Assembly (NCBI GenBank): GCA_017557535.1
Contig: JAFYYM010000068.1
Span: 1 to 35,429, forward strand
Origin: Bacteroidales bacterium
GTDB taxonomy: Bacteria; Bacteroidota; Bacteroidia; Bacteroidales; UBA932
Length of the DNA stretch: 35,429 nucleotides
Reading direction: 5' to 3'
This document shows positions 1 to 6,984 of this stretch, piece by piece. The notes under the pieces were generated by a model. That model was not told the origin of the DNA. It searched no databases and saw only the letters and a list, made by a program, of their open reading frames with translations. The position numbers and the translations under genes are program-made. Numbering within the stretch: the stretch's first letter is position 1; each line of letters begins with the position of its first letter.

Positions 1-525
1 GATCAGCATCTCGATGGAGGCGGTGATGGAGGTTTCCACTTCATTCACGTCGCCGCTCATCCGGGCGATGATGTCACCCTTGCGTTCCTGGGAGAAAAAG
101 CCGATGGGGAGGGCAAGGATCTTGTTGTAGATCCGGTTCCGGATATCCTTGACGATACCGGTGCGGATGGGGATCATCACGGCGGCCGACCCGAAGTAGC
201 AGGAGGTCTTGAGGGCCGTGAAAAGGATCATGATTCCGCATAACAGGAGAAGGGCGGTGGTGGCCCCGTGCGCGGCGGAGAAATCGGAAACCAGCCAGTA
301 GGCGTTGTTTACGAGGATATCCTTGAACTTCATCCCCTCGGTTCCCCACGGGATGAACGCATATTGGACGGTGTCCAGCTTGAACAGGATGTTCAGGAGC
401 GGGACGATGACGGCGAAGGAGAAAATGTTGAAGATGGCGGACAGCATGTTCAAGATCACCGCCCCCGCGAGATAACGCTTGTAGGGGGAGGCGTACTGCC
501 GCATCATCTTGAAGAAATCGTGCAT
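1..525 (-). CDS. ABC exporter, MsbA-like, N-terminal transmembrane part (partial)
   Basis: Partial gene: the first 175 codons, reading leftward off the window edge. The translation starts MHDFFKMMRQYASPYK and has hydrophobic segments at about residues 18-38, 58-75 and 88-110. These are followed by the charged stretch RNRIYNKILALPIGFF and then GDIIARMSGDVNEVE, which is the typical intracellular-loop signature of type IV (MsbA/lipid flippase-like) exporters. Such proteins move lipid A precursors, lipids or drugs outward across the inner membrane using ATP. The nucleotide-binding domain lies outside the window, so substrate and completeness cannot be judged. The ATG at 525 is chosen because it follows a perfect TAnnTTTG promoter box about 24 nt upstream. 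The gene is divergent from the glycosyltransferase-like gene at 597. Confidence 0.85.
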   Translation of the reverse strand, partial: MHDFFKMMRQYASPYKRYLAGAVILNMLSAIFNIFSFAVIVPLLNILFKLDTVQYAFIPWGTEGMKFKDILVNNAYWLVSDFSAAHGATTALLLLCGIMILFTALKTSCYFGSAAVMIPIRTGIVKDIRNRIYNKILALPIGFFSQERKGDIIARMSGDVNEVETSITASIEMLI

Positions 526-548
526 TCTGATTGCCAATCTATAACTCA

Positions 549-578
549 CAAATTTAATCATTTTCACTATCTTTGCAA
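549..578 (-). promoter_or_regulatory. Bacteroidota promoter for the ABC exporter gene
   Basis: On the minus strand TTG (576-578) is followed after 19 bp by TAAATTTG (549-556), matching TTG-N19-TAnnTTTG. It interleaves with the divergent plus-strand box TATCTTTG at 568-575. Confidence 0.7.
568..575 (+). promoter_or_regulatory. -7 box of the promoter for the gene at 597
   Basis: TATCTTTG matches TAnnTTTG exactly and ends 21 nt before the ATG at 597. No clear TTG lies at the usual upstream distance. It overlaps the divergent promoter of the ABC exporter. Confidence 0.6.
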
Positions 579-596
579 AAGTAAATCTATACAGCC

Positions 597-1466
597 ATGC
601 CCGAGATCGTCTTTGTCATTCCGGCCCGGAACATCGATACGCTCCACCGGTCCCTTTCCATGTTGTCCTTCCAGAAAGGCGGCGGCGTCAGCGCCGTTGT
701 CGTGGATTTCGCCGGCTCCGATGCCGTCCGCTCCACGGTGGCGGACTTCGAACACCGTCTTCCCGTCAGTATCAAGATCATGGCGCAGGAAGGCCAGCCT
801 CTCTGGAAGTGCTGCCTGGACAGCGCTCCCGGAGCGGAATGGGTGTGTTTCATCACCCCGGGCGTGGAACTGATGGAAAAGAGCGTGATGCGGATGCGCA
901 AATGCATCGACAAGCATCCCGCCTTTGACGCCTTCCGCTGGAATCTCGCGGAACCTGCCCGGAAGTGGGGACTTAAAACCAGTCCGGACCGCCTGTTCCT
1001 TCGCATCTTCGAGGACGGTGATGCGACACCTCTCTCCTCCTTCGTTTTCCGTGCGCAAACCCTCCGGGAAGCTTTCGGCGCCGATCCCGATGCCGCCGGC
1101 ATGGCCCCGGCCATCATCCTTTCCGCAGCGAAGAAGACCGGTGTCCGCACGGTCCGCTGGGAGCGCGTCGGCTACAACGCCCCCGCCCCTTCCAGCGATC
1201 CCGCGATGGTGGAGAAAGAAGTCCGTTCCCGCCTGGCCTTCTTCCGCTGGTCGGAACGCTATTTCGGAGAAGAATATCCGATGGGAGTGGGCGACCGCCT
1301 GGACCTCTTCGCCCATGAGCTCTCCCGCCTCTATCCGAGCTTCACCCCGGACGAACTGAAAGAGGACCTGAACACCTTCGCCGTCGTGAACGGGCCCATC
1401 CGCCGCGTGCGCGCCGCCTCCGCCCTGAAAGCGGCCCTGAAGGAACGTCAGGAATCTTTGAAATAA
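597..1466 (+). CDS. glycosyltransferase-like protein (GT-A/family 2-like N-terminus)
   Basis: A 289-residue protein without signal peptide, GC-rich like the flanking core. The N-terminus (EIVFVIPARNIDTLHRSL) and the segment AVVVDFAGSDAVRSTV resemble the nucleotide-binding half of family 2 glycosyltransferases. GAEWVCFITPGVEL sits where the DxD-containing strand would be, but a clear DxD is not visible, so catalytic activity is uncertain. The C-terminal half is rich in basic and aromatic residues and matches nothing I recognise. It starts 71 bp from the divergent ABC exporter, and together they could serve envelope polysaccharide or lipid export. The start follows a TATCTTTG box. The fold assignment is an inference from the N-terminal 120 residues only. 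Confidence 0.6.
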   Translation: MPEIVFVIPARNIDTLHRSLSMLSFQKGGGVSAVVVDFAGSDAVRSTVADFEHRLPVSIKIMAQEGQPLWKCCLDSAPGAEWVCFITPGVELMEKSVMRMRKCIDKHPAFDAFRWNLAEPARKWGLKTSPDRLFLRIFEDGDATPLSSFVFRAQTLREAFGADPDAAGMAPAIILSAAKKTGVRTVRWERVGYNAPAPSSDPAMVEKEVRSRLAFFRWSERYFGEEYPMGVGDRLDLFAHELSRLYPSFTPDELKEDLNTFAVVNGPIRRVRAASALKAALKERQESLK

Positions 1467-1469
1467 TTT

Positions 1470-1501
1470 TTTGCTTTTTCGGAAAAGAATACCGATATTT
1501 G
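1470..1501 (+). promoter_or_regulatory. promoter of the tRNA gene
   Basis: TTTG at 1470-1473 is followed after 20 bp by GATATTTG at 1494-1501, one base off TAnnTTTG. It ends 23 nt before the tRNA. Confidence 0.6.
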
Positions 1502-1524
1502 CAATCCCTTTCAACGAAGGACCT

Positions 1525-1597
1525 CTGGATGTAGCGCAGTTGGTAGCGCACCTGGTTAGGGACCAGGAGGTCGCTGGTTCAAGTCCAGTCATCCAGA
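1525..1597 (+). tRNA. tRNA-Pro, apparent anticodon AGG
   Basis: A 73-nt cloverleaf. Acceptor stem CTGGATG pairs with CATCCAG. D arm GCGC/GCGC has a GG-containing loop. Anticodon stem CCTGG/CCAGG has loop TTAGGGA. T arm GCTGG/CCAGT has loop TTCAAGT. The discriminator is A73, and no CCA is encoded (CGA follows). Loop positions 34-36 are AGG (1558-1560), reading proline CCU. C1-G72, A73 and G35-G36 agree with bacterial proline identity. A34 is unusual for a bacterial tRNA-Pro, which normally carries GGG, UGG or CGG. The AT-rich accessory region begins directly downstream. Confidence 0.9.
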
Positions 1598-1611
1598 CGA
1601 CAGCAGATGAG

Positions 1612-1644
1612 GCACTTACGACAACGTAGGTGCTTTTTCTTTTT
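1612..1644 (+). terminator. rho-independent terminator after the tRNA
   Basis: GCACTTACG, loop ACAA, then CGTAGGTGC (9-bp stem with one G-T pair), followed by TTTTTCTTTTT. Confidence 0.85.
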
Positions 1645-2067
1645 GTTTAGTCGCAATTTCGTCGCAGTTTCAGTGTTTTCTAATGTATCTTTTGATTCCC
1701 TTTGAACGGGATTGAGCTACAGTATTAGGAGATATAATAGGAGTCAAAAACTGTATAAAACACATCCTATTATATTGAGATTTCTGCGAGATGTCTGCAT
1801 CTAATGGGCTTCCTGATATTTAGCAAAGCGATTTCTCAGAAAAAACATTATTTTTGTAAATACACTGAAACGTTATTGAGAATGGAAACGGGAAACAAAC
1901 AGCGTCAAAGCCTATGGTTCCCCTAAACATGCCACTGAATCTGAGAATGTTGTTTGACTGTTCAATATGTACTAGGAAACAAACGAAAATTAGGCTCCTG
2001 TTGTGATGGGCTAGGGGCTGTTAATATATTATGACATATTGGTTTGAAATCTTAATTACTGCATATC
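1645..2067. other. AT-rich gene-free stretch with one copy of a 60-bp repeat
   Basis: No convincing gene. Just after the terminator the short repeated motif GTCGCAATTTCGTCGCAGTTTC occurs as two near-identical 11-mers (GTCGCAATTTC and GTCGCAGTTTC). The strip sits next to the 3' end of the tRNA, where integrating elements often leave attachment-site traces. No second copy of the tRNA 3' end was found in the window, so an integration site is only a possibility. The repeat copy at 1731-1790 is listed separately, and GGAAACAAAC occurs twice around 1890 and 1974. Confidence 0.5.
1731..1790 (+). repeat. 60-bp direct repeat, copy 1, with internal inverted repeat
   Basis: Nearly identical to 3017-3077. 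It begins GATATAATAGGAGTCAAA and ends ATTGAGATTTCTGCGAG. Inside, ATATAATAGGA (1732-1742) and TCCTATTATAT (1765-1775) form a perfect 11-bp inverted repeat around a 22-nt loop. The two copies bracket the FISUMP gene at 2068. Confidence 0.85.
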
Positions 2068-2892
2068 GTGCGTCCATATAAGAAGTATTGGCAGATTGTT
2101 TTTTTTGTCACTATTGTTGCAGCACTTGCTTGTGTTGTTTTAATTAAAAAGGACCATTCCGGTTCTCACTTAAGTGGCTCAGTCCATGGTCATGAGTGGG
2201 TAGATATGGGTTTGAGTGTCAAATGGGCAACAATGAACGTGGGGGCCACTAGTCCAGAAGAATTCGGTGATTATTTCTCCTGGGGTGAAACTTCTCCGAA
2301 AAATGGAGCATACAACTGGGAGAACTATGAACATAGAATGACTGGAGATTCGTTCAATAATGTTACTTTCAAAAAATATGTTATTAATGTTCAGGGTGGA
2401 GATAATAAAAAGCGATTAGAGTATTCTGATGATGCTGCTCGAGTTAATTGGGGTAAAGGATGGCGTATCCCGACCTCAGATGAGTTTAGGGATCTCATAA
2501 ATAACTGCGTGGAGGAGTGGGTTATGATAAATGGGATTTATGGATTCCAACTGACAAGCCGAGCAACTGGTAATTCTATTTTTCTTCCTGCCTCCGGCAT
2601 ATGCGGCAACCCTAAGAATCAACAAAATAAAGAATCTTATGTTAGGGAAGTGGGGCAAAAGGGATATTATTGGAGTTCCGATCTTTATTCATCTATTGGA
2701 GGATACGGACAATATGCAAGTTGCGTTGAGATTGATTCGGCTGCTGTCATTTCGATGCCCAGCGAGAGAATGGTTATTAGAGACGGCAAAATCGTTTCCG
2801 AACAGTATACAAGTATTAGCAAATATAAGCAAATAGGCACAAGCTACTACGGACGCTATTACGGGCTTTCTATCCGTCCTGTCATCGAATAG
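2068..2892 (+). CDS. membrane-anchored FISUMP-domain protein
   Basis: 274 residues. A short N-terminus is followed by one hydrophobic segment (about residues 8-27), which could be an uncleaved anchor or an atypical lipoprotein signal ending at Cys22. Nearly all the rest, from about residue 42, is a FISUMP domain (the Fib_succ_major family). Its signatures are WVDMGLSVKWATMNVGAT, EEFGDYFSWGET, the DDAARVNWGKGWRIPT block and YYGLSIRPVIE at the C-terminus. FISUMP domains are surface or secreted modules of unknown biochemical role. The GTG start at 2068 is used because the nearest ATG upstream (2031) is in another frame. The same domain ends the large proteins at 8066 and 13026, but here it stands alone with no peptide gene in front. 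It is bracketed by the 60-bp repeats. Confidence 0.8.
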   Translation: MRPYKKYWQIVFFVTIVAALACVVLIKKDHSGSHLSGSVHGHEWVDMGLSVKWATMNVGATSPEEFGDYFSWGETSPKNGAYNWENYEHRMTGDSFNNVTFKKYVINVQGGDNKKRLEYSDDAARVNWGKGWRIPTSDEFRDLINNCVEEWVMINGIYGFQLTSRATGNSIFLPASGICGNPKNQQNKESYVREVGQKGYYWSSDLYSSIGGYGQYASCVEIDSAAVISMPSERMVIRDGKIVSEQYTSISKYKQIGTSYYGRYYGLSIRPVIE

Positions 2893-3016
2893 TATTACTT
2901 CATTGTTGTTTCTCTTCAGAATAGGCGGACAACCATTCTGAGTTAACTTCTAAAACAATAACAACCGAGGGGGTATTTTAACTCCCGTTTAACGACGTTC
3001 AATTAGGATCAAAAAA

Positions 3017-3077
3017 GATATAATAGGAGTCAAATGCTGTATAAAACGGCATCCTATTACATTGAGATTTCTGCGAG
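3017..3077 (+). repeat. 60-bp direct repeat, copy 2
   Basis: Second copy of the element at 1731-1790, with four substitutions and one inserted base. The internal stems ATATAATAGGA (3018-3028) and TCCTATTACAT (3052-3062) still pair, with one G-T wobble. Confidence 0.85.
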
Positions 3078-3123
3078 TTATCCACTTTAGAATTCACCTT
3101 TGATATTAATGAATGTATTCCAT

Positions 3124-3157
3124 TTTGTTAATGCGAATGGTTTATTTTCTATCTTTG
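3124..3157 (+). promoter_or_regulatory. promoter for the DUF4468-like gene
   Basis: TTTG at 3124-3127 and TATCTTTG at 3150-3157, with a slightly long 22-bp spacer. The -7 box ends 18 nt before the ATG at 3176. Confidence 0.6.
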
Positions 3158-3175
3158 CAATAGATATAGTTTAGT

Positions 3176-3703
3176 ATGAAGAAGATACTTGTTTCCATAG
3201 CATTACTGCTTTCCGTAACGGCCTTCGCACAGGTGGATAATTTCTCGGTTTCTGATGGGAAGGTATATTGGCAGAGAGTATATCCTACCGATCTTTCGCA
3301 TGAAGAATTGCTTGACGTGATTGTCAAAGCAGGAACATTTATGGACATTCTGGACGGGGACGTTATCACATTCCGCATTGTTCGTGGGAAGATAGATTTC
3401 AAGGAACTTGGGTTTAGCCGAGGCTCCCTTCCTATGTATGTATCGGGCAACGATGTATCATGCTTCGTAACAGTCCAAATAAAGGACGGGAAGTATCGGG
3501 TAACCGTAGACAATATCATTCTTACAGAGAACGTTACTGCCGGTGTCTTCAAAGAAGGAACGGAGAACCAACTTGAAACGTATGCATTGAAACAAGGGGA
3601 ACTCACAAGCGGATTCCAGAAGAAGCCTTCTAAAGTGTACAATGGCTTTTTCTCCAATCTATTCCTTTTCCAAAATAAATCGTACATCGACGATGAATGG
3701 TAA
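3176..3703 (+). CDS. secreted protein, DUF4468-like
   Basis: 175 residues with a classical signal peptide (MKKILVSIALLLSVTAFAQ). The mature part has the DUF4468 layout: VYWQRVYPTDLSHEELLDVI near the start, then a central beta-rich stretch and IKDGKYRVTVDNIILTEN. DUF4468 proteins are envelope proteins of Bacteroidota with a TBP-like fold and no known activity. The C-terminal 45 residues, ending SYIDDEW, are variable and not recognised. The gene is monocistronic: its own promoter lies upstream and another promoter begins 45 nt after its stop. The family assignment rests on pattern memory, not on a search. Confidence 0.6.
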   Translation: MKKILVSIALLLSVTAFAQVDNFSVSDGKVYWQRVYPTDLSHEELLDVIVKAGTFMDILDGDVITFRIVRGKIDFKELGFSRGSLPMYVSGNDVSCFVTVQIKDGKYRVTVDNIILTENVTAGVFKEGTENQLETYALKQGELTSGFQKKPSKVYNGFFSNLFLFQNKSYIDDEW

Positions 3704-3747
3704 CACCTTCGTTGGGTTAAGGACAAGCCATCCTTCCTAGAATCGTA

Positions 3748-3857
3748 TTGAATCTTTATGTGAGAATCTTTTCTTTGCATCACATAGGAGCAGAAGGCCT
3801 TACCTTCTGATAGAGGAATTCTGGCACTGACGGTCATCTTTATGGTGGTCGTCTTTT
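3748..3857 (+). ncRNA. putative short RNA, element A, with own promoter and terminator
   Basis: TTG (3748-3750), 19 bp, TTTCTTTG (3770-3777) form a promoter. Transcription should begin near 3784. Within the next 75 nt lie a hairpin AGAAGG-CCTTA-CCTTCT (3792-3808), the stretch GATAGAGGA, the stretch GGCACTGA, and a 10-bp hairpin (3829-3838 with 3844-3853, three G-U pairs) followed by TTTTATT, which looks like an intrinsic terminator. No start codon opens a useful reading frame. The same layout recurs at 6053-6150 (element B). It could be a small regulatory RNA or a decayed copy of the short peptide genes found at 7907 and 12867, whose core it resembles. Confidence 0.5.
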
Positions 3858-3948
3858 ATTGTACTTTTCTTTGGCCCATTCAGCCTATATCTTCGCCATC
3901 GGTATGACGACTTACTACTGCATTTTTTTACACTGTTCAGATTTTCAT

Positions 3949-3956
3949 TATCTTTG
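3949..3956 (+). promoter_or_regulatory. -7 box for the protease/TPR lipoprotein gene
   Basis: TATCTTTG, exact match, 46 nt before the ATG at 4003. The 5' leader holds a tiny frame (3961-3987, MKGKASRF) and then GATAGAACTACCAC, faintly like the GATAGAGGA of elements A and B. Confidence 0.55.
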
Positions 3957-4002
3957 CTGTATGAAAGGCAAAGCCTCTCGCTTTTAGATAGAACTACCAC
4001 AA

Positions 4003-5361
4003 ATGAAACGACTTACCAACAATTGCATTATTACATTCCTTATTATATTTTGTGTTTCTTGTAAGAATAATGGGAACGAAGGAGGAGCATCAACTCTTAA
4101 TGGGGTGTTGCAAGACTCGGTTTTTATGGAATCCCCAGATTCGATTCTGACCAAGATTGGTATCAAAATGGACCAGCTCGGAGGTGTATTTGAGATCCCA
4201 TGTAATGTGAATGGTGTCCCTTTGAAATTCATTATTGACACAGGAGCTAGTAATGTTTGCCTCTCATTAACTGAGGCTTCTTTCTTATACAAGAACGGGT
4301 ATCTTGATGATACTGATTTTGTAGGAGAGAGCTATTCACGAATTGCAGATGGAAGCGTAATTGAGAACATGGAGATTATTCTTCGTTCAATTGTTATTGG
4401 GGGGATTGAGATTAATAATGTTCGAGCGACCGTGATAAGAAGCGAAACCGCACCTCTTCTTTTGGGTCAAACAGCTCTACAACAATTCGGAAGAATAGAA
4501 TTCGTCGGAGATTCACTCTACATTTCACACAAGGTTCCGTCGGCTTTTGTTAAACCGGCGGTTGTTAATCAAAATGAGCCCAGTGCTATTCTTCAGGGCT
4601 CAAAACTGAGCCGACAGAGATTTGGCAGGAAAAAATCGCCAAAGGTAGAAGCGTTATTAGAAAAAGCGATAGAGGCCAAAAATAATGATATGCCAGAGAT
4701 GGCAGTGCAGTACTGCGAAGAAGCCCTAGAAATAAACCAAGACGATTGGAGAGCGTTCGCTTTACTCGGTATATACGAAGGGTATGGGACATATTATTTT
4801 GAAAGATTCATAGAATTAAATTCTAAAAAAGAATCATTTACGATAGGAAGTCTTTCCATTACCTGGGAAGATATTGTGTCAGTACTTGTTCGTCGATATT
4901 TAACTGATAATATTCAGCCCGCAACAATGAAAGCAATATCGACCAGTCAAGAATTACTGCTATACAATTCTCAGAATATTAGTGCCTTGCGGACTCTTTC
5001 TCTTGCTTATGCAATTAAGGAGAATTATGATCAAGCGTTTATATGGGATAAGAAACTAATGAAACTATCACAAAAAGAGGGATACTTTTGCTTAGGGTAC
5101 ATTTATTCCTGCCAAGGGCGACATGATGAAACAAAAAACGCTTATGAGAAATGCCTTGAATTCGATCCGAATAACACATCGGCTTTATATAATTTAGCAA
5201 CGGAGTATTATTCTATTGCCCAAGAGTGGGCCCCCGTAATGAATGTAGATAAAACATTCTTCGTCAACCATGGAGAAGCCTTACGTTTGTTTACAAAAGC
5301 AGCAAGATTAGGTCATAAAAAATCTCAAAAATGGCTTAAAGAGCACAATATTAGTTGGTAA
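4003..5361 (+). CDS. lipoprotein with retropepsin-like aspartic protease domain and TPR repeats
   Basis: 452 residues. The signal peptide ends in the lipobox VSC (Cys20), predicting a lipid-anchored envelope protein. Residues about 62-180 form a retropepsin-like (clan AA) domain: GGVFEIPCNVNGVPLKFIID leads into the catalytic DTGAS (79-83), followed by SYSRIADGSVIENMEIILRS and the LLLGQTALQQFG turn near the end. These single-domain proteases work as dimers on peptide substrates. Residues about 205-440 hold several TPR-type helical repeats (for example AVQYCEEALEINQDDWRA, NAYEKCLEFDPNNTSALY) and a final SEL1-like LFTKAARLGHKKSQKWL. This combination suggests a protease that recruits a partner in the periplasm or at the surface. 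Partner and substrate are unknown. Confidence 0.75.
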   Translation: MKRLTNNCIITFLIIFCVSCKNNGNEGGASTLNGVLQDSVFMESPDSILTKIGIKMDQLGGVFEIPCNVNGVPLKFIIDTGASNVCLSLTEASFLYKNGYLDDTDFVGESYSRIADGSVIENMEIILRSIVIGGIEINNVRATVIRSETAPLLLGQTALQQFGRIEFVGDSLYISHKVPSAFVKPAVVNQNEPSAILQGSKLSRQRFGRKKSPKVEALLEKAIEAKNNDMPEMAVQYCEEALEINQDDWRAFALLGIYEGYGTYYFERFIELNSKKESFTIGSLSITWEDIVSVLVRRYLTDNIQPATMKAISTSQELLLYNSQNISALRTLSLAYAIKENYDQAFIWDKKLMKLSQKEGYFCLGYIYSCQGRHDETKNAYEKCLEFDPNNTSALYNLATEYYSIAQEWAPVMNVDKTFFVNHGEALRLFTKAARLGHKKSQKWLKEHNISW

Positions 5362-5412
5362 GAATGCAATCGGATTATATAATTGAGTTTGTGGTGGCTC
5401 CAATTAATCTGT

Positions 5413-5438
5413 CGGTCCCTTGGAATCTGGGACCGTCT
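5413..5438 (+). terminator. terminator after the protease/TPR gene
   Basis: CGGTCCC (5413-5419) and GGGACCG (5429-5435) form a perfect 7-bp stem followed by TCTTT. Confidence 0.65.
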
Positions 5439-5504
5439 TTAATCGTACATTACTTTAGCATCTCCAGATGCATTTTCGTTATGTTTTTCAGTTAATGGGA
5501 TGCG

Positions 5505-5512
5505 TTTATTTG
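5505..5512 (+). promoter_or_regulatory. possible -7 box for the CoiA-like gene
   Basis: TTTATTTG, one base off TAnnTTTG, ending 15 nt before the ATG at 5528. No clear TTG lies upstream. Confidence 0.35.
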
Positions 5513-5527
5513 TAATTGTACTAAACT

Positions 5528-6062
5528 ATGTCGTCCAGTATTCAATATCCTTTTGCTTTCGATGAGAACAATAACCTTGTTTTCATTGAGGATATTGATC
5601 CTGAGCATCGCCATAATCATACCTATCATTGTCCCAATTGTGGTCATGAAATGACACCAAGACTTGGTCCGCACAATGCCAAGCATTTTGCCCAGCGGAA
5701 AGACCTATTCCTGTGGTGTCTTTGAAGAAGAGTTTGAGAAACACAAGCCTTCCGCACTCGCGGATATCACTTATTATAAGCCAAGGATTCCTGGATCGTT
5801 TAATCTGCTTGCTTTGTTGTTAGAGAGAATACCAAAGAAAACACGTACTTGTTTGATGTGTCGCTATTGTGCATCCGATTCTTTGGACACTAATCAATGG
5901 TGTAGCATTGTTAAGAACGGTTCCAAGCGCAAAGGCACTTTCAACGAGAGTAAAGGATCCTATTGTTCATTCTTTGAGACAGGAATCAGTACAAACCCTC
6001 AGAACGATTTGGTTGAAGGCGATGATTACACAATCTGGATTAATCCAAAGCATTGTAAATAG
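5528..6062 (+). pseudogene. broken CoiA-like zinc-finger protein
   Basis: Two frames together look like one damaged gene. Frame one (5528-5725) begins MSSSIQYPFAFDENN and contains a zinc-ribbon-like CPNCGHEMTPRLG followed by AKHFAQ, as in the N-terminus of CoiA-like nuclease proteins. It then runs into a stop just where family members continue with a Cys and the catalytic region. Frame two, open from inside frame one to 6062, continues with SCGVFEEEFEKHKPSAL and ends in a Cys-rich domain (TCLMCRYCASD, then QWCSIV and SYCSFFE) that reads like a genuine C-terminal domain. The simplest reading is a frameshift plus internal deletion near 5700-5730. Two separate small genes are possible but less likely, because frame two lacks a good start. 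Confidence 0.5.
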
Positions 6063-6150
6063 TCCAACAATCTTTATCTTTGCATCAAAGGGGAAGAAGG
6101 CATACCGCTCTTCCCCCAATAGAGGACCTCGAGGCACTGAAGGCTATCTT
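6053..6150 (+). ncRNA. element B: promoter and leader similar to element A
   Basis: TTG (6053-6055), 19 bp, TATCTTTG (6075-6082) is a consensus promoter. The transcript would begin with hairpin GGGGAAGA (6090-6097) / TCTTCCCC (6109-6116), loop containing ATACCGC, then AATAGAGGACCTCGAGGCAC, clearly related to element A (GATAGAGGAATTCTGGCAC). In A a terminator follows. In B the sequence instead passes into the long inverted repeat at 6152-6208, so B may have lost its natural end. No gene lies downstream on the plus strand. Confidence 0.45.
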
Positions 6151-6151
6151 A

Positions 6152-6208
6152 TCGTGACATGACCCCCGAAAGTTTTTTGTCTAACTTTCGGGGGGGGGCA
6201 TGTCACGA
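6152..6208. repeat. long inverted repeat between convergent units
   Basis: Left arm 6152-6174: TCGTGACATG, then A and CCCCC, then GAAAGTT. Right arm 6183-6208 is its complement except that the C/G tract is nine bases instead of A plus five. The loop is 8 nt (TTTTGTCT). It could be two abutted ends of an insertion sequence, a MITE, or a bidirectional terminator. The T-rich run lies in the loop, not after the stem, which argues against an ordinary terminator. Confidence 0.8.
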
Positions 6209-6220
6209 TTGAGGATGACC
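6206..6220 (+). repeat. short direct repeat flanking the gene at 6352, copy 1
   Basis: CGATTGAGGATGACC. The same sequence with one extra T occurs at 6985-7000, on the other side of the minus-strand gene. Confidence 0.6.
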
Positions 6221-6351
6221 AAATCAAAAGGTGATTCAAATTCTATTATCTGTTTAGAGCCCCCCCGAATTCCATATCCTTTCTAAGGATTACTTCCGGA
6301 GATTCAAAAAAGTGCCACTACTACTTGCGTCTTTCAGAAAACCGAGTATCG

Positions 6352-6939
6352 TTAATCATCCTTATTCTCGACTTTTACATATAAGCCATACATAACTAAA
6401 ACGTTAACTCCAAATTTAATCCAATCATCTTCGGGAACCTTGAAAAAAGCCAAAGACTCTTTTAAATCATTATCTATTTTGAGGATATGTTGGTTATCAT
6501 CTGGAGTGTTTTCATAGAACTTATCTCTTTCCTTGTAGTAAAGGATATTGCTGAGTTTAATCAATGTGTTACTCTGTTCAATCCATTCTTCTTTTGACAT
6601 GCCGACTTCAAGGAGAGCTTTGCGAAGATTACCACTATCATTATACTCTTTTTGCGGGTCATGAGGTTCTTCACCTTTATATTGTTTATGCAGAAAGAGT
6701 GAATTGTATTCGGCAATGGTTTCTTCTGCAATCCTTTTTTTCTTATGTTCCTTAGATTCTGTTAAAGAGGATGCCATCCCTGCGAAACTATCTGCCAGAG
6801 AGTGAGCATAGTCGCCCATGGCTTTTCCATATTTTTCGACTTTGTTTCGCTTTTCGCTTTTATCGCGGTTCGCTTTGTCAGAAATAACTAAAATGCTAAT
6901 TAATACAAAAACAATTGCTACAAATACTATTGTTTCCAT
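6352..6939 (-). CDS. hypothetical protein with N-terminal membrane anchor
   Basis: 195 residues. A single N-terminal hydrophobic helix (residues 3-20) is followed by a highly charged segment (about 22-45) and then a helical, acidic soluble region. Repeated use of EEW and DDW (SKEEWIEQSN, PEDDWIKFGV) suggests two related helical halves. No enzyme motif, lipobox or family is recognised. The likely topology is a short anchor with a cytoplasmic domain, because positive charges directly follow the helix. The gene is isolated, has its own promoter (7020-7027 on the minus strand), and is bracketed by the repeat CGATT(T)GAGGATGACC. Confidence 0.65.
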   Translation of the reverse strand: METIVFVAIVFVLISILVISDKANRDKSEKRNKVEKYGKAMGDYAHSLADSFAGMASSLTESKEHKKKRIAEETIAEYNSLFLHKQYKGEEPHDPQKEYNDSGNLRKALLEVGMSKEEWIEQSNTLIKLSNILYYKERDKFYENTPDDNQHILKIDNDLKESLAFFKVPEDDWIKFGVNVLVMYGLYVKVENKDD

Positions 6940-6984
6940 AGGCTGTATATTGACTCTGTAAGGTAAGCTTTTTTAAAATTCCCT

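Noticed and set aside
567-1592. Long minus-strand open frame opposite the glycosyltransferase-like gene and the tRNA
   Set aside because: It reads through the tRNA, has no promoter, and its protein is low-complexity Arg/Gly/His-rich. It is a shadow of the GC-rich plus-strand gene.
3961-3987. Eight-codon frame MKGKASRF in the leader of the gene at 4003 as a leader peptide
   Set aside because: Too short and without conserved counterparts; mentioned only as part of the leader.
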